Below, piece after piece: positions 8,004 to 16,949 of a stretch of 64,000 nucleotides of DNA. The notes beneath the pieces were generated by a model. The model saw only the letters and a list, made by a program, of their open reading frames with translations, was not told where the DNA came from and ran no database searches. Both the position numbers and the translations under genes were made by a program. The stretch comes from DATKPA01 sp051955985 (GTDB taxonomy: Bacteria; Planctomycetota; Phycisphaerae; WQYP01). The stretch covers positions 1-64,000 of the forward strand of contig JBQCGD010000138.1 of the NCBI GenBank assembly GCA_051955985.1, in the 5' to 3' direction. How positions within the stretch are numbered: position 1 is the stretch's first letter; each line of letters opens with the position of its first letter.

Positions 8004-9261
8004 GGACTTTTACGATATGGTTGTTGTGGGGGCGGGGCCGGGCGGGCTGGCGGCGGCGGCCACGGCGCGGGGGGCGGGGTTGCGCGTGTTGATGATTGAT
8101 GAAGGGGGGCTGCCGAGCGGACAGATCTGGCGCGGGGAGGGGACGGTGCATGCGGAGGCGGCGCGGTGGGTGCGGCGGTTGGAGGGGGTGGAGCGGTGGG
8201 CGCAGTCTCGCGTTGTAGCGGCGGTTGGACAATGTGCGCTGCTGGTGGAGACGGCGGAGGGGGCGCGGGTGGTTCGGTGGAAAGCGTCGATCCTGGCGAC
8301 GGGGGCGCGGGAGTTGTTGTTGCCGTTTCCGGGGTGGACATTGCCGGGAGTGTTTGGGGCGGGCGGGTTGCAGGCGCTGGTGAAGCAGGGGATGGAGGTT
8401 CGGGGGAAGCGGGTGGTGGTGGCGGGGACGGGGCCGTTGCTGCTGGCGGTGGCGGATTATTTGCGGGGGAAGGGGGCGGAGGTGCCGGTGGTGCTGGAGC
8501 AGGCGTCAGCGAGGAGCGTTTGGCAGTTTACGATGGGGTTGGCGGGGTCGCCGGGGAAACTGTGGGCGGGGGTGAAGCTGCGGGCGCGGCTGCTGGGGAC
8601 GCGGTATGCGATGGGCGGGTATGTGGGGGCGGTATCGCGAGAGGGGGCGGGGTTGCGCGTCGCGTATCGCGTTGGGGAGCGCGAAGAGCGATTGGATTGT
8701 GATTATGTGGCGTGCGGGTTTCACCTGGTGCCGAGCGTGGAGTTGGCGCAGTTGCTTGGGTGCGCGATGACGGAGCGGGGGTTTGTGCGGGTCGATGACC
8801 GGATGCGGACGAGCGTGGCGGGGGTGTATGCGGTGGGCGAGTTGACGGGGATTGGCGGTGTGGAGAAGGCGCTTGTAGAGGGGCAGATGGCGGGACACGC
8901 GGTTGCGGGGGATGAAGCGGCGATGCGGGGGATGGCGGGGAAGCATGGGGCGGCGTTGCGGTTCATGGGAAGACTGGATCGGGCGTTTGCGTTGCGGGCG
9001 GAGGTGAAGGGGTTGGCGGGGGACGAGACGATTGTCTGCCGGTGCGAGGATGTGCGGCTGGGGGCGGTGCGGGGATGTGGGAGCGGGCGGGATGGGAAGT
9101 TGCAGACGCGGTGCGGGATGGGGGCGTGCCAGGGGCGGGTGTGCGGGGCGATTCTGCGGGAGTTGATGGGGGCGGAGTGGGCGGGAATGCAGCAGGCGCG
9201 GCCGCCGGTGATGGCGGCGCGGGTGGGAACGCTGGCGGCCGTGGCGCCGGGGGAAGCATAA
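7996..9261 (+). CDS. D-hydroxyproline dehydrogenase, FAD/NAD-type subunit with BFD-like 2Fe-2S domain
   Basis: 421 residues. N-terminal dinucleotide fold VVVGAGPGGLAAAATARG, a central ATGARELLLPFPG motif and VYAVGELTGIGG near 270-282 are typical of HcnB/SoxA-like pyridine-nucleotide-disulfide oxidoreductases. The C-terminus has the BFD-like [2Fe-2S] motif VCRCEDVRLG then TRCGMGACQGRVCG. It overlaps the 2Fe-2S gene by 8 bases and is the last gene of the hydroxyproline operon. Confidence 0.9.
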   Translation: MREDFYDMVVVGAGPGGLAAAATARGAGLRVLMIDEGGLPSGQIWRGEGTVHAEAARWVRRLEGVERWAQSRVVAAVGQCALLVETAEGARVVRWKASILATGARELLLPFPGWTLPGVFGAGGLQALVKQGMEVRGKRVVVAGTGPLLLAVADYLRGKGAEVPVVLEQASARSVWQFTMGLAGSPGKLWAGVKLRARLLGTRYAMGGYVGAVSREGAGLRVAYRVGEREERLDCDYVACGFHLVPSVELAQLLGCAMTERGFVRVDDRMRTSVAGVYAVGELTGIGGVEKALVEGQMAGHAVAGDEAAMRGMAGKHGAALRFMGRLDRAFALRAEVKGLAGDETIVCRCEDVRLGAVRGCGSGRDGKLQTRCGMGACQGRVCGAILRELMGAEWAGMQQARPPVMAARVGTLAAVAPGEA

Positions 9262-9350
9262 TTCCACTGCGATTTTCTTTTCGGCAAGACTGGATATTCA
9301 ACAACGTTTAGAATTCGTACGGTGGGTTTTCACTGGCAGGTGAGGGACTC

Positions 9351-12300
9351 ATGACACGAGCGCTATGTGCTTTGTCGCTGGCGATTCTTGGGGTTTTGTC
9401 GTCAGCGCGGGGGGATGAGTTGTCGGATGGCTTTGCGACGCCGCCGGACTCGGCGAAGCCGCGGACGTGGTGGCACTGGACGGGGGGGAACGTAACGACG
9501 GAGGGGATCACGAAGGATCTGGAGTGGATGAAGCGGGTGGGGATTGGGGGATTTCAGTTGGTGGATGTGACGTCGGGTGGGGGGCAGACGGTGGAGCCGA
9601 AGATCAATTTCATGACGGCGCCGTGGCTGGAGGCGGTGCGGCACAGTGCGGCGGAGGCGGAGCGGCTGGGGCTGGAGATGTCGATTTTCAGTTCGGCGGG
9701 GTGGAGCGAGACGGGGGGGCCGTGGGTGAAGCCGGAACAGGCGATGAAGAAGCTGGTGTGGAGCGAGGTGACGGTGAACGGGCCGTCGACGTTCAATGAG
9801 AAGTTGCCGCAGCCGCCGACGAACAATGGGCCGATTGGGAATCTGCGGGTGGGGCGGGGAGGCGATCCGACGTTTTATGGGGACAGCGCGGTGCTGGCGT
9901 ATCCGACGCCGGCAGATGAGAGTTCGATGGCGGAGAAGCATCCGACGGTGACGGCGAGCGGCGGGGAGATTGAGGGGAATAAGCTGATGGATGGGGACTT
10001 GAATTCGGCGGTGTCGATCAAGCCGGGGAAGGAGGGGGAGGCGGCGTGGGTGCAGTATGAATTTGCGGAGCCGTTCACGGCGCGGGCGGTGACGATCGAG
10101 GGGCGCGGGGGAATTCCGGTGGGGCGGATTTGTGCGAGCGAAGATGGGAAGGAATTTCGGACGCTGGTGGAATTGCCTGGGGCGCAGCTTTATCGCGGGG
10201 GGCTGGAGCGGACGTTTGATTTTCCGGCGACGACAGCGAAGTTTTTCCGGCTGGAGATGACGGCGGCGCCGCTGGGTCCGGCGATCACGATGAGCCAGGA
10301 GAAGCCGCAGCCGGCGAAGCAGTATGCGCTGGGCGAACTGGTGCTTCATTCGGGGGCGCGGGTGCAGCGGTGGGAGGAGAAGGCGGGGTTCAGCTTTTTG
10401 TATGACTACAGTGCGGTGCGGACGCCGGCGAGTGCGGATGCGGACGCGATTGGGCAGGACCGGGTGGTGGATTTGACGGGGAAGATGGGGAAGGACGGGA
10501 CGCTGCAGTGGGAGGTGCCGGCGGGGAAGTGGACAATTCTGCGGCTGGGGTATTCGCTGACGGGGGCGAAGAATCGGCCGGCGGGACCGACGGGGTTGGG
10601 GTATGAGGTGGACAAGTTGAGCCGGGAGGATGTGGAGAGTTATTACCGTGGGTATACGGATCCGCTGGCGAAGGCGGTGGGGCCGCTGTGGGGGAAGCGT
10701 TTGAATTACATGACGATGGACAGTTGGGAGGCGGGGATGCAGAACTGGACGGATCGGATGGTTGAGGAGTTCCGGAAGCGGCGGGGGTATGACCCGACGC
10801 CGTACTTGCCGGCGCTCACCGGGCAGGTGGTGGGGAGCGCGGAGATCAGCGATCGGTTTTTGTGGGATTTCCGGCGGACGCTGGCGGACATGTTCGCGGA
10901 GAATCATTACGGAACGATGGCGGAAATGCTGCACAAGCAGGGGCTGGGGCTTTATGCGGAGGCGGCGGGGGTTTCGATGGAGGTGATTGAGGACACGCTG
11001 TTAAACAAGAAGGCAGCGGACATTCCGATGGGGGAATTCTGGGTGCATGCGCTGCATCCGGAGTTGGAGTATTACGTGGATGTGCGTGGGGCGGCGTCGG
11101 CGGCGCATGCGTATGGGAAGAACCTGGTGGCAACGGAGTCGTTTACGGGGGGCGGGTATGAGTCGCCGTTCACATTGAAGAAAGTGGCGGACTACTGGTT
11201 TGCCCAGGGGGTGAACCGGTTGGTGTTTCATTCGACGGCGGAGCAGCCGCTGGACACGAAGCCGGGGAACACGATGGTGGGGACACACATCAATCGGAAC
11301 ATCACGTGGGCGGAGGAGGCAGGGCCGTTGATGACGTATTTTGCGCGGACTTCGTACATGCTGCAGCAGGGGAAGTTTGTGGCGGATGCGGCGTATCTGC
11401 TGAAGGAGGGGGCGCCGTCGAGCCAGCCGTTCTGGGGTGGCGGGCTGAAGCCGGCGATGCCGGCGGGGTATGACTATGACTGCATCAACACGGATGTGCT
11501 GCTCAATCGGATGACGGTGGCGGCGGACGGGCGGTTGATGTTGCCGGATGGAATGAGTTATCGCGTGCTGGTGTTGCCGGAGACGGATCGGATGACGGTG
11601 CCGGTGTTGCGGAAGATCAAGCAGTTGGTGGCGGGCGGGGCGACGATTGTGGGGCCGAAGCCGGTGGCGTCGCCGAGTTTGGAGGGGTATCCGCAGGCGG
11701 ATGGGGAGGTGCGTGCGATGGCGGACGAGGTCTGGGGAGATTTGGATGGGGTGATGCGGAATCGGCGGTTCTACGGGAAGGGGACGGTGATCTGGGGATT
11801 GCCGGTGGAGGCTGCGTTAACGGGCGCTTCGGTGGTGAAGGATTTTGAGTTTGGCGGGCCGGTGGGGGCGGATGTGGCGTGGATTCACCGGAGAGTGGCG
11901 GGAGGGGCGGGGGATGCGGATATTTATTTCGTGGCGAACCGGGGGGATTCGGCGGTGAATTTGACGGGGCGGTTTCGGGTGGCGGGGAAGGAGGCGGAGA
12001 TCTGGCATGCGGATACGGGGAAGACTGAGCCGGCGGGGTATTCGATTGAGAACGGGCGTACGACGGTGCCATTGCATCTGGAAGAGCGGGAGGCGGTGTT
12101 TGTGGTGTTCCGCAAACCGACGACGACGACTTTCCGCGAGATGCCGCATGGGAACCTTGTGACGGCGAAGACGATTGAGGGGCCGTGGAAGGTGGCGTTT
12201 GAGCCGAAGCTGGGGGCGCCGGATGTTGTGAAGTTTGATGCGCTGGAGCCGTGGAGCGCGAACACGGATGAGGGGATCAGGTATTTCTCGGGGACGGCGA

Positions 12301-12662
12301 CTTATACGAAAACAGTGCGGGTGGAGGATGGGTGGTTGCACGGAGGCGGGCGGGTGGTGCTGGATTTGGGGAAGGTGGGTGATGTTGCGGATGTGGTGTT
12401 GAATGGGAAGGAGGTGGGGATTTTGTGGAAGCCGCCGTATCGAGTGGATGTGACGGATGCGATGAAGGCGGGGGAGAACGAGTTGCAGGTGAAGGTGACG
12501 AATGAATGGACGAATAGGATCGCCGGTGATCGGGTGGTGCCGCCGGAGAAGCGGGTGCTGGCGGCGGGACAGCCGCGCCCGATGTTTGGGGGGAACTCGC
12601 CGCTGCCGGAGTCGGGGTTGCTGGGGCCTGTGAAGCTTCTTTCAACGTCGGAGGCGCCATGA
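9351..12662 (+). CDS. Secreted GH106-type alpha-L-rhamnosidase
   Basis: 1103 residues with an N-terminal signal peptide (about 1-21). Right after it, KPRTWWHWTGGNVTTEGITKDLEWMKRVGIGGFQ is the signature region of glycoside hydrolase family 106. A jelly-roll-like segment (about 200-300, around LMDGDLNSAV) interrupts the catalytic barrel, and a C-terminal beta-sandwich follows (about 960-1080, GGGRVVLDLGKVGDVADVVLNG). GH106 enzymes release L-rhamnose from pectic rhamnogalacturonans and other rhamnosides. GAGG lies 5-8 bases before the ATG. The gene overlaps the esterase gene by an ATGA quartet, so the two are translated together. Confidence 0.88.
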   Translation: MTRALCALSLAILGVLSSARGDELSDGFATPPDSAKPRTWWHWTGGNVTTEGITKDLEWMKRVGIGGFQLVDVTSGGGQTVEPKINFMTAPWLEAVRHSAAEAERLGLEMSIFSSAGWSETGGPWVKPEQAMKKLVWSEVTVNGPSTFNEKLPQPPTNNGPIGNLRVGRGGDPTFYGDSAVLAYPTPADESSMAEKHPTVTASGGEIEGNKLMDGDLNSAVSIKPGKEGEAAWVQYEFAEPFTARAVTIEGRGGIPVGRICASEDGKEFRTLVELPGAQLYRGGLERTFDFPATTAKFFRLEMTAAPLGPAITMSQEKPQPAKQYALGELVLHSGARVQRWEEKAGFSFLYDYSAVRTPASADADAIGQDRVVDLTGKMGKDGTLQWEVPAGKWTILRLGYSLTGAKNRPAGPTGLGYEVDKLSREDVESYYRGYTDPLAKAVGPLWGKRLNYMTMDSWEAGMQNWTDRMVEEFRKRRGYDPTPYLPALTGQVVGSAEISDRFLWDFRRTLADMFAENHYGTMAEMLHKQGLGLYAEAAGVSMEVIEDTLLNKKAADIPMGEFWVHALHPELEYYVDVRGAASAAHAYGKNLVATESFTGGGYESPFTLKKVADYWFAQGVNRLVFHSTAEQPLDTKPGNTMVGTHINRNITWAEEAGPLMTYFARTSYMLQQGKFVADAAYLLKEGAPSSQPFWGGGLKPAMPAGYDYDCINTDVLLNRMTVAADGRLMLPDGMSYRVLVLPETDRMTVPVLRKIKQLVAGGATIVGPKPVASPSLEGYPQADGEVRAMADEVWGDLDGVMRNRRFYGKGTVIWGLPVEAALTGASVVKDFEFGGPVGADVAWIHRRVAGGAGDADIYFVANRGDSAVNLTGRFRVAGKEAEIWHADTGKTEPAGYSIENGRTTVPLHLEEREAVFVVFRKPTTTTFREMPHGNLVTAKTIEGPWKVAFEPKLGAPDVVKFDALEPWSANTDEGIRYFSGTATYTKTVRVEDGWLHGGGRVVLDLGKVGDVADVVLNGKEVGILWKPPYRVDVTDAMKAGENELQVKVTNEWTNRIAGDRVVPPEKRVLAAGQPRPMFGGNSPLPESGLLGPVKLLSTSEAP

Positions 12663-13990
12663 AACGTTTTTGTATTCTTGCGATCGTTGCGGTGGTTGCG
12701 TGTTCCTCGGCGTTTGGGCAGGTCGCGGATGCACCGGATGCGGTGGTGAAGGGTATTCCGGTGAATTACACGGAGTCGAAGGTGGGGACGTACACGTTGC
12801 CGGATCCGCTGACGTGTGAGGACGGGGAGAAGGTGACGGATGCCGAGACGTGGATGAAGAAGCGGCGGCCGGAGATTGTGAAGTTGTTCGAGGAGAATGA
12901 GTATGGGCGCGCGCCGGGGCGGCCGGCGGATATGCGTTTTGATGTGTTTGACAAGGGGACGCGGGCGTTTGGGGGGAAGGCGATGCGGCGGCAGGTGACG
13001 GTATATTTTTCGGCGGACAAGCGCGGGCCGCAGATGGATTTGTTGATTTACACGCCGGCGGGGGCGACGAAGCCGGTGCCGTTGCTGTTGAACGTGAGTT
13101 TCGTGCCGAACAATTGGGCGGTGCCGGATGATCCCGGGGTGAAAGTGGGGACGCGGTGGGATGCTCGCGAGAAGAAGCGGGTGGCGGCGGTTCGGCCGAC
13201 GACGACGAGGCCTGCGGCGACGCGGCCCGGTGGGGGGTTTGGGCGGCTGGATGTGATGCGGCTGATCGACAATGGGTTTGGGGTGGCGACGGTGAATTAT
13301 TCGGATATTGATCCGGATGCGCTTGGGGGAATTCCGGGCGGGGTGCGGGCGCTTTATTTGAAGCAGGGGCAGACGGAGCCGGCGCCGGATGAATGGGGGT
13401 CGATCGGGGCGTGGGCGTGGGGGTTGAGCCGGGCGATGGATTATCTGGAGACGGATTCGGCGGTGGATGCGAAGCGGGTGGCGTTGTATGGGGTGTCGCG
13501 GCTGGGGAAGACGGTGTTGTGGACGGGGGCTTCGGATCCGCGGTTTGCGCTGGTGATTGCGAGTTGTTCGGGAGAGGGGGGCGCGGCGCTGAGCCGGCGA
13601 AATTATGGGGAGACGATCAAGCACATGGTGGAGCCGACGCGGTATCCGTATCAGTTCTGCGCGAACTGGGCGAAGTATGCGGAGGATCCGAACACGTCGC
13701 CGGTGGATGGGCACATGCTGGTGGCGTTGATGGCGCCGCGGCCGGTGCTTTTGCAGACGGGGGATACGGACCGGTGGTCGGACCCGAAGGGGGAATTCCT
13801 GGCGGCGGTGTCGGCGGGGCCGGTGTTTCAGTTGTTCGGGAAGGAGGGGCTGGGGACGGAGGTGATGCCGGGGGCGAATCAGCCGATTCTGCACACGATT
13901 GGGTACGAGATGCATGCCGGCGGGCATGGGACCATGCCATCGGATTGGCGGGTCTATCTGGATTTTATGAAGATGCACTTGATGCCGTGA
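12659..13990 (+). CDS. Secreted CE15-like glucuronoyl esterase
   Basis: 443 residues with a signal peptide (about 1-20). An alpha/beta-hydrolase of the CE15 type: the nucleophile Ser is in YGVSRLGKTVLWTGA (family consensus GCSRxGK, here GVSRLGK), an acidic residue follows in CSGEGGAALSRR, and the His is in MHAGGHGTMPSD. CE15 enzymes cleave ester bonds between glucuronoyl groups of xylan and lignin alcohols. Co-transcribed with the GH106 gene, it fits a small plant-cell-wall degradation unit. Natural substrate not provable from sequence. Confidence 0.85.
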   Translation: MKRFCILAIVAVVACSSAFGQVADAPDAVVKGIPVNYTESKVGTYTLPDPLTCEDGEKVTDAETWMKKRRPEIVKLFEENEYGRAPGRPADMRFDVFDKGTRAFGGKAMRRQVTVYFSADKRGPQMDLLIYTPAGATKPVPLLLNVSFVPNNWAVPDDPGVKVGTRWDAREKKRVAAVRPTTTRPAATRPGGGFGRLDVMRLIDNGFGVATVNYSDIDPDALGGIPGGVRALYLKQGQTEPAPDEWGSIGAWAWGLSRAMDYLETDSAVDAKRVALYGVSRLGKTVLWTGASDPRFALVIASCSGEGGAALSRRNYGETIKHMVEPTRYPYQFCANWAKYAEDPNTSPVDGHMLVALMAPRPVLLQTGDTDRWSDPKGEFLAAVSAGPVFQLFGKEGLGTEVMPGANQPILHTIGYEMHAGGHGTMPSDWRVYLDFMKMHLMP

Positions 13991-14026
13991 GGGGCGGAGG
14001 CGGCGGTGCGGGCGGCGGCAAAAATG

Positions 14027-14071
14027 GAAGAACCTCGCTCTCGCGGAGGAGAGGCGAGGCTCTTCGTTTTT
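14027..14071. terminator. Bidirectional terminator between the GH106/CE15 pair and tRNA-Pro
   Basis: Long imperfect stem (arms starting GAAGAACCTCGC and ending GGCGAGGCTCTTC) followed by GTTTTT on the plus strand; the minus strand also has a T run just past the stem. It ends exactly where the tRNA gene begins. Confidence 0.8.
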
Positions 14072-14145
14072 CGGGGCGACAGGATTTGAACCTGCGACCC
14101 CCAGACCCCCAGTCTGGTGCGCTAGCCAGGCTGCGCTACGCCCCG
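14071..14145 (-). tRNA. tRNA-Pro (anticodon GGG)
   Basis: Folds into a complete cloverleaf on the minus strand. The acceptor arm is CGGGGCG/CGCCCCG with discriminator A, the D arm is GCGC...GCGC, the anticodon arm is CCAGA-CTGGGGG-TCTGG giving anticodon GGG, and the T arm has TTCAAAT. The CCA tail is not encoded. Confidence 0.96.
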
Positions 14146-14251
14146 AGGAGTTCTGGAGTATAGCAGAATGGGGGTGCGGGGCCAAATGAGTGGGGGAAGA
14201 TTCTGGTTGGGCGTGCGGGGAGGGGGATTTGCCTTTCGGGGAGGGGTGGGA

Positions 14252-16402
14252 TTGAATGAGCTCATGAGTTTTGTGCAGCCACAACGACATGCGCCGCGGC
14301 ATCCGAAATATGATGCGATTCATCGGGCGCTTTTGACGGGGCTTCTCTCCAACGTGGGGACGAAGTCGGATACGTATGAGTACCTGGGGACGCGGGGGAC
14401 GCGGTTTAATCTTTTTCCGGGGTCGGCGCTGTTTGCGGTGAAGCCGAAGTGGGTGGTGGCGGCGGAGTTGGTGGAGACGACGAAGTTGTATGGGCGGACG
14501 TGTGCGGGGGTGGAGCCGCAGTGGATTGAACAGGTGGCTTCGCATTTGGTGGAGAGGAGTTATTCGGAGCCGCGGTGGGATGCCAAGACGATGTCGGCGG
14601 TGGCGACGGAGAAGGTGTCGCTGTATGGGTTGGTGTTGATTCCGGCGCGGACGGTGGCGTTTGGAGGGATCAATCCGAAGTTGTCGCGGGAGTTGTTTAT
14701 TCATCATGCGCTGGTGCTGGGGGATGTGCCGGAGGGGCGGATGAATGCGCCGTTTATGAAGCACAATCGGGCGCTGGTGGCGGAGGTGGAGGGGATGGAG
14801 GCGAAGATACGGCAACGGAATCTCCTGGCGGATGTTTCGACGCGGTATGCATTTTATGATGCGCGGGTGCCGTTGGAGGTGGTGGATGGGGCGCGGTTTG
14901 AGTCGTGGCGGATTGGGGCGGAGAAGGGGGATCCGCGGTTGCTGTTTATGAAGAAGGAGGATCTTTTGCGGGCGGATGCGCCGGCGATTACTCCGGAGAA
15001 TTTTCCGGAGAAGGTGACGGATTCGGGGGGTGGGTTGCAGTTGCCGGTGATGTATCGGTTTGAGCCGGGGGAGGCGTTGGATGGGGTGACGGTGGCGGTG
15101 CCGATGGCGGCGCTTGCGCAGTTGAGGGGGGAGCGGTATGAGTGGATGGTGCCGGGGATGCTGGAGGAGAAGATTGCGGCGATGTTGCGGGGGTTGCCGG
15201 GGGCGGTGCGGCGGAATTTTGTGCCGGTGCCGGAGTGGGCGAAGAGTGCGGCGGCGGCGTTGGGGAATTCAGAATTCAGAATACAGAATTCAGAATTGTC
15301 GTTGCGGGATGCGTTGGCGGGGTATTTGCGCAGGGAGACGGGGGTGGAGATTACGGGGGCGGATTTTGTGGAGAAGGAGTTGCCGGAGTTTTTGCGGATG
15401 AATTTTCGGGTGATGGATGATGCGGGGAGGCCGGTGGCGTTGTCGCGGGATCTGGCGATGCTGCAGCGGAAGTATGCGTCGCAGGCGGAGAAGTCGTTTG
15501 CGGGTGTTGGGGGGGCGGATCGGAAGTGGCAGCGGGATGGGATTGTGCGGTGGGATTTTGGGGAGTTGCCGGAGTCGGTGACGGTGCAGCGGTTTGGGAT
15601 GCGGATTGTGGCGTATCCGACTTTGGTGGATTTGGGGGAGACGTGCGGGTTGCGGTTGTTGCCGTCGAAGGAGGGGGCGGAGGAGGGGCATCGGGCGGGG
15701 GTGCGGCGGCTGTTTCGGCTGGAGTATCGGAAGGATGTGAAGTCGCTGCGGAACCAGATTCCGGAGTGGACGCGGATGGCGTTGCAGTATTGGCTGATTG
15801 GGCCGACGGAGGAGTTGAAGGAGGATTTGGTGACGTTGATGGTGGATCGGGCGTTGTTTGAGGAGGGGGAGGTGCCGCGGGGAGTGGAGGGGTGGGAGCG
15901 GGTGAAGCATCGGGCGGCGACGCGGTTGTTTGACACGGGGGAGAAGGTGGCGGGGTTGATTGGGGAGATTCTGGAGCAGAACCATGCGTTGTCTTTGGCG
16001 ATGGAGGATGCGTCGAGCAGTGCGACGACGGCGGATTTGCATGACCAGTTGGTGTATTTGTTGCCGAAGCATTTTGTGTTGAGCACGCCGGCGCGGTGGC
16101 TGGGGGAGTTGCCGCGGTATCTGGCGGGGATGCGGGTGCGGTTGGAGAAGTTGCGTGGCGGGGGGAGCGGGATTGTGGATCGGGATCTGGAGGGGATGGG
16201 GAAGGTGGCGCCGTTCTGGAATATGTACCTGGGGCGGAAAGCGGAGCATGAGGCGATTGGGTTGGGCGATCCGGAGTTGGAGTTGTTTCGGTGGATGATT
16301 GAGGAGTATCGGGTGAGCTTGTTTGCGCAGGAGTTGGGGGTGTCGGTGGCGGTGTCGGAGCGGCGGTTGGAGCGGCAGTGGGAGAAGGTGCGCAAGGCTT
16401 GA
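14252..16402 (+). CDS. HrpA-like protein lacking the helicase core (OB + DUF3418 part only)
   Basis: About 716 residues. It aligns by eye with the C-terminal half of the DEAH RNA helicase HrpA: the OB-fold region begins at KYDAIHRALLTGLLSNVG and contains FPGSALF, KPKWVVAAELVETTKLYGR and LFIHHALVLGDVP; the DUF3418 part fills the rest. HrpA is normally about 1300 residues with two RecA-like domains in front. No Walker A, DEAH or helicase motif is present here, and the upstream DNA is a tRNA and an unrelated esterase gene. The reading frame is long and undamaged, so it may be expressed. TTG 14252 follows GGGGAGGGG; ATG 14264 is the alternative. An 11-codon repeat insertion lies at 15265-15297. 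Confidence 0.8.
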   Translation: MNELMSFVQPQRHAPRHPKYDAIHRALLTGLLSNVGTKSDTYEYLGTRGTRFNLFPGSALFAVKPKWVVAAELVETTKLYGRTCAGVEPQWIEQVASHLVERSYSEPRWDAKTMSAVATEKVSLYGLVLIPARTVAFGGINPKLSRELFIHHALVLGDVPEGRMNAPFMKHNRALVAEVEGMEAKIRQRNLLADVSTRYAFYDARVPLEVVDGARFESWRIGAEKGDPRLLFMKKEDLLRADAPAITPENFPEKVTDSGGGLQLPVMYRFEPGEALDGVTVAVPMAALAQLRGERYEWMVPGMLEEKIAAMLRGLPGAVRRNFVPVPEWAKSAAAALGNSEFRIQNSELSLRDALAGYLRRETGVEITGADFVEKELPEFLRMNFRVMDDAGRPVALSRDLAMLQRKYASQAEKSFAGVGGADRKWQRDGIVRWDFGELPESVTVQRFGMRIVAYPTLVDLGETCGLRLLPSKEGAEEGHRAGVRRLFRLEYRKDVKSLRNQIPEWTRMALQYWLIGPTEELKEDLVTLMVDRALFEEGEVPRGVEGWERVKHRAATRLFDTGEKVAGLIGEILEQNHALSLAMEDASSSATTADLHDQLVYLLPKHFVLSTPARWLGELPRYLAGMRVRLEKLRGGGSGIVDRDLEGMGKVAPFWNMYLGRKAEHEAIGLGDPELELFRWMIEEYRVSLFAQELGVSVAVSERRLERQWEKVRKA
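15265..15297. repeat. In-frame AT-rich repeat inside the HrpA-like gene
   Basis: Four GAATTCAGAAT-like units, 33 bases long (11 codons, encoding roughly NSEFRIQNSEL), interrupt an otherwise GC-rich gene without breaking the frame. Composition is sharply unlike the flanks. Confidence 0.75.
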
Positions 16403-16404
16403 GG

Positions 16405-16440
16405 CCTTGAATGACGAAATTCGAATGACGAATGACGAAA
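16405..16440. repeat. GAATGACGAA-type interspersed repeat, copy 1
   Basis: Units of GAATGACGAAATTCGAATGA recur here and at 19981-20044. AT-rich islands in GC-rich DNA, located at gene ends. Confidence 0.7.
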
Positions 16441-16457
16441 GGGGGTGGGGCGGGTGG

Positions 16458-16610
16458 GAACCGGGGTTTTGATAGCGCCCGTCGAAGGTGATCAAGTTGT
16501 TTTTGGCGGAACCGCGTTTTTAGGGGCGCCAGCCGAAGACGATCAAGTTCGACGTTTTGAAAACCGCGTTTTTGATAGCGCCAGCCGAAGATGATCAAGT
16601 TGTTGGGGAG
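16458..16610. repeat. Three tandem degenerate repeats of about 51 bp
   Basis: Three copies start near 16458, 16509 and 16560. Each has a conserved core of the form ACCGCGTTTTTGATAGCGCC, then AGCCGAAGATGATCAAGTT, with mismatches. There are no unique spacers of CRISPR size. No coding potential is seen. Confidence 0.7.
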
Positions 16611-16949
16611 GGCGGGAGGTGTGGGGAGGGGGAAGAATGCCAAGAAGTTGTTTGTGCGCGCGGTTGGCCCCCTACTCCGGCCGCGACAGGCATTGTGGGG
16701 AGTGAGTGGCTGGGCGCTGGCGGGATGTGGAGGGGTGAGATTGGATTGGTTTTGCGCATGGTGCTTCCATAGAGGGGGTGGTGCGCCCAGGTTGTGCGCA
16801 CGGGGTGGCGGTGGAAGGTGGTAAGTTGGGTGGGGCGAGGGGATTGGGGTGTTGAGGGATTTCCGAGGGGGATTGTGAAATGTGGTATTTGTGCGCGCGT
16901 ATATGTGGGAGGAGTTTGGAGCGCGGGCGGGGGTGCACGCATGCTGCAA
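16611..16949. other. Non-coding stretch, no recognised feature
   Basis: G-rich DNA between the tandem repeats and the end of the frameshifted nucleotidyltransferase gene. Reading frames here look like composition artefacts; no RNA, promoter or mobile element was recognised. Confidence 0.5.

Noticed and set aside
12302..14815. Very long minus-strand ORF (837 codons) opposite the GH106/CE15 genes and the tRNA
   Set aside because: It is rich in Arg, Pro and His only, crosses a tRNA gene and a terminator, and opposes well-supported genes. It results from the extreme GC content and strand bias, as do similar long antisense frames at 373-1728, 4195-5673 and 19258-21198.
14071..16402. Integrated element at tRNA-Pro
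   Set aside because: No integrase, no repeated tRNA 3' end and no phage or plasmid genes are seen, although the HrpA truncation next to the tRNA is suspicious.
16458..16610. Possible CRISPR array
   Set aside because: Only three units, spacing about 51 bp with almost the whole unit repeated, no unique spacers, no cas genes in the window.
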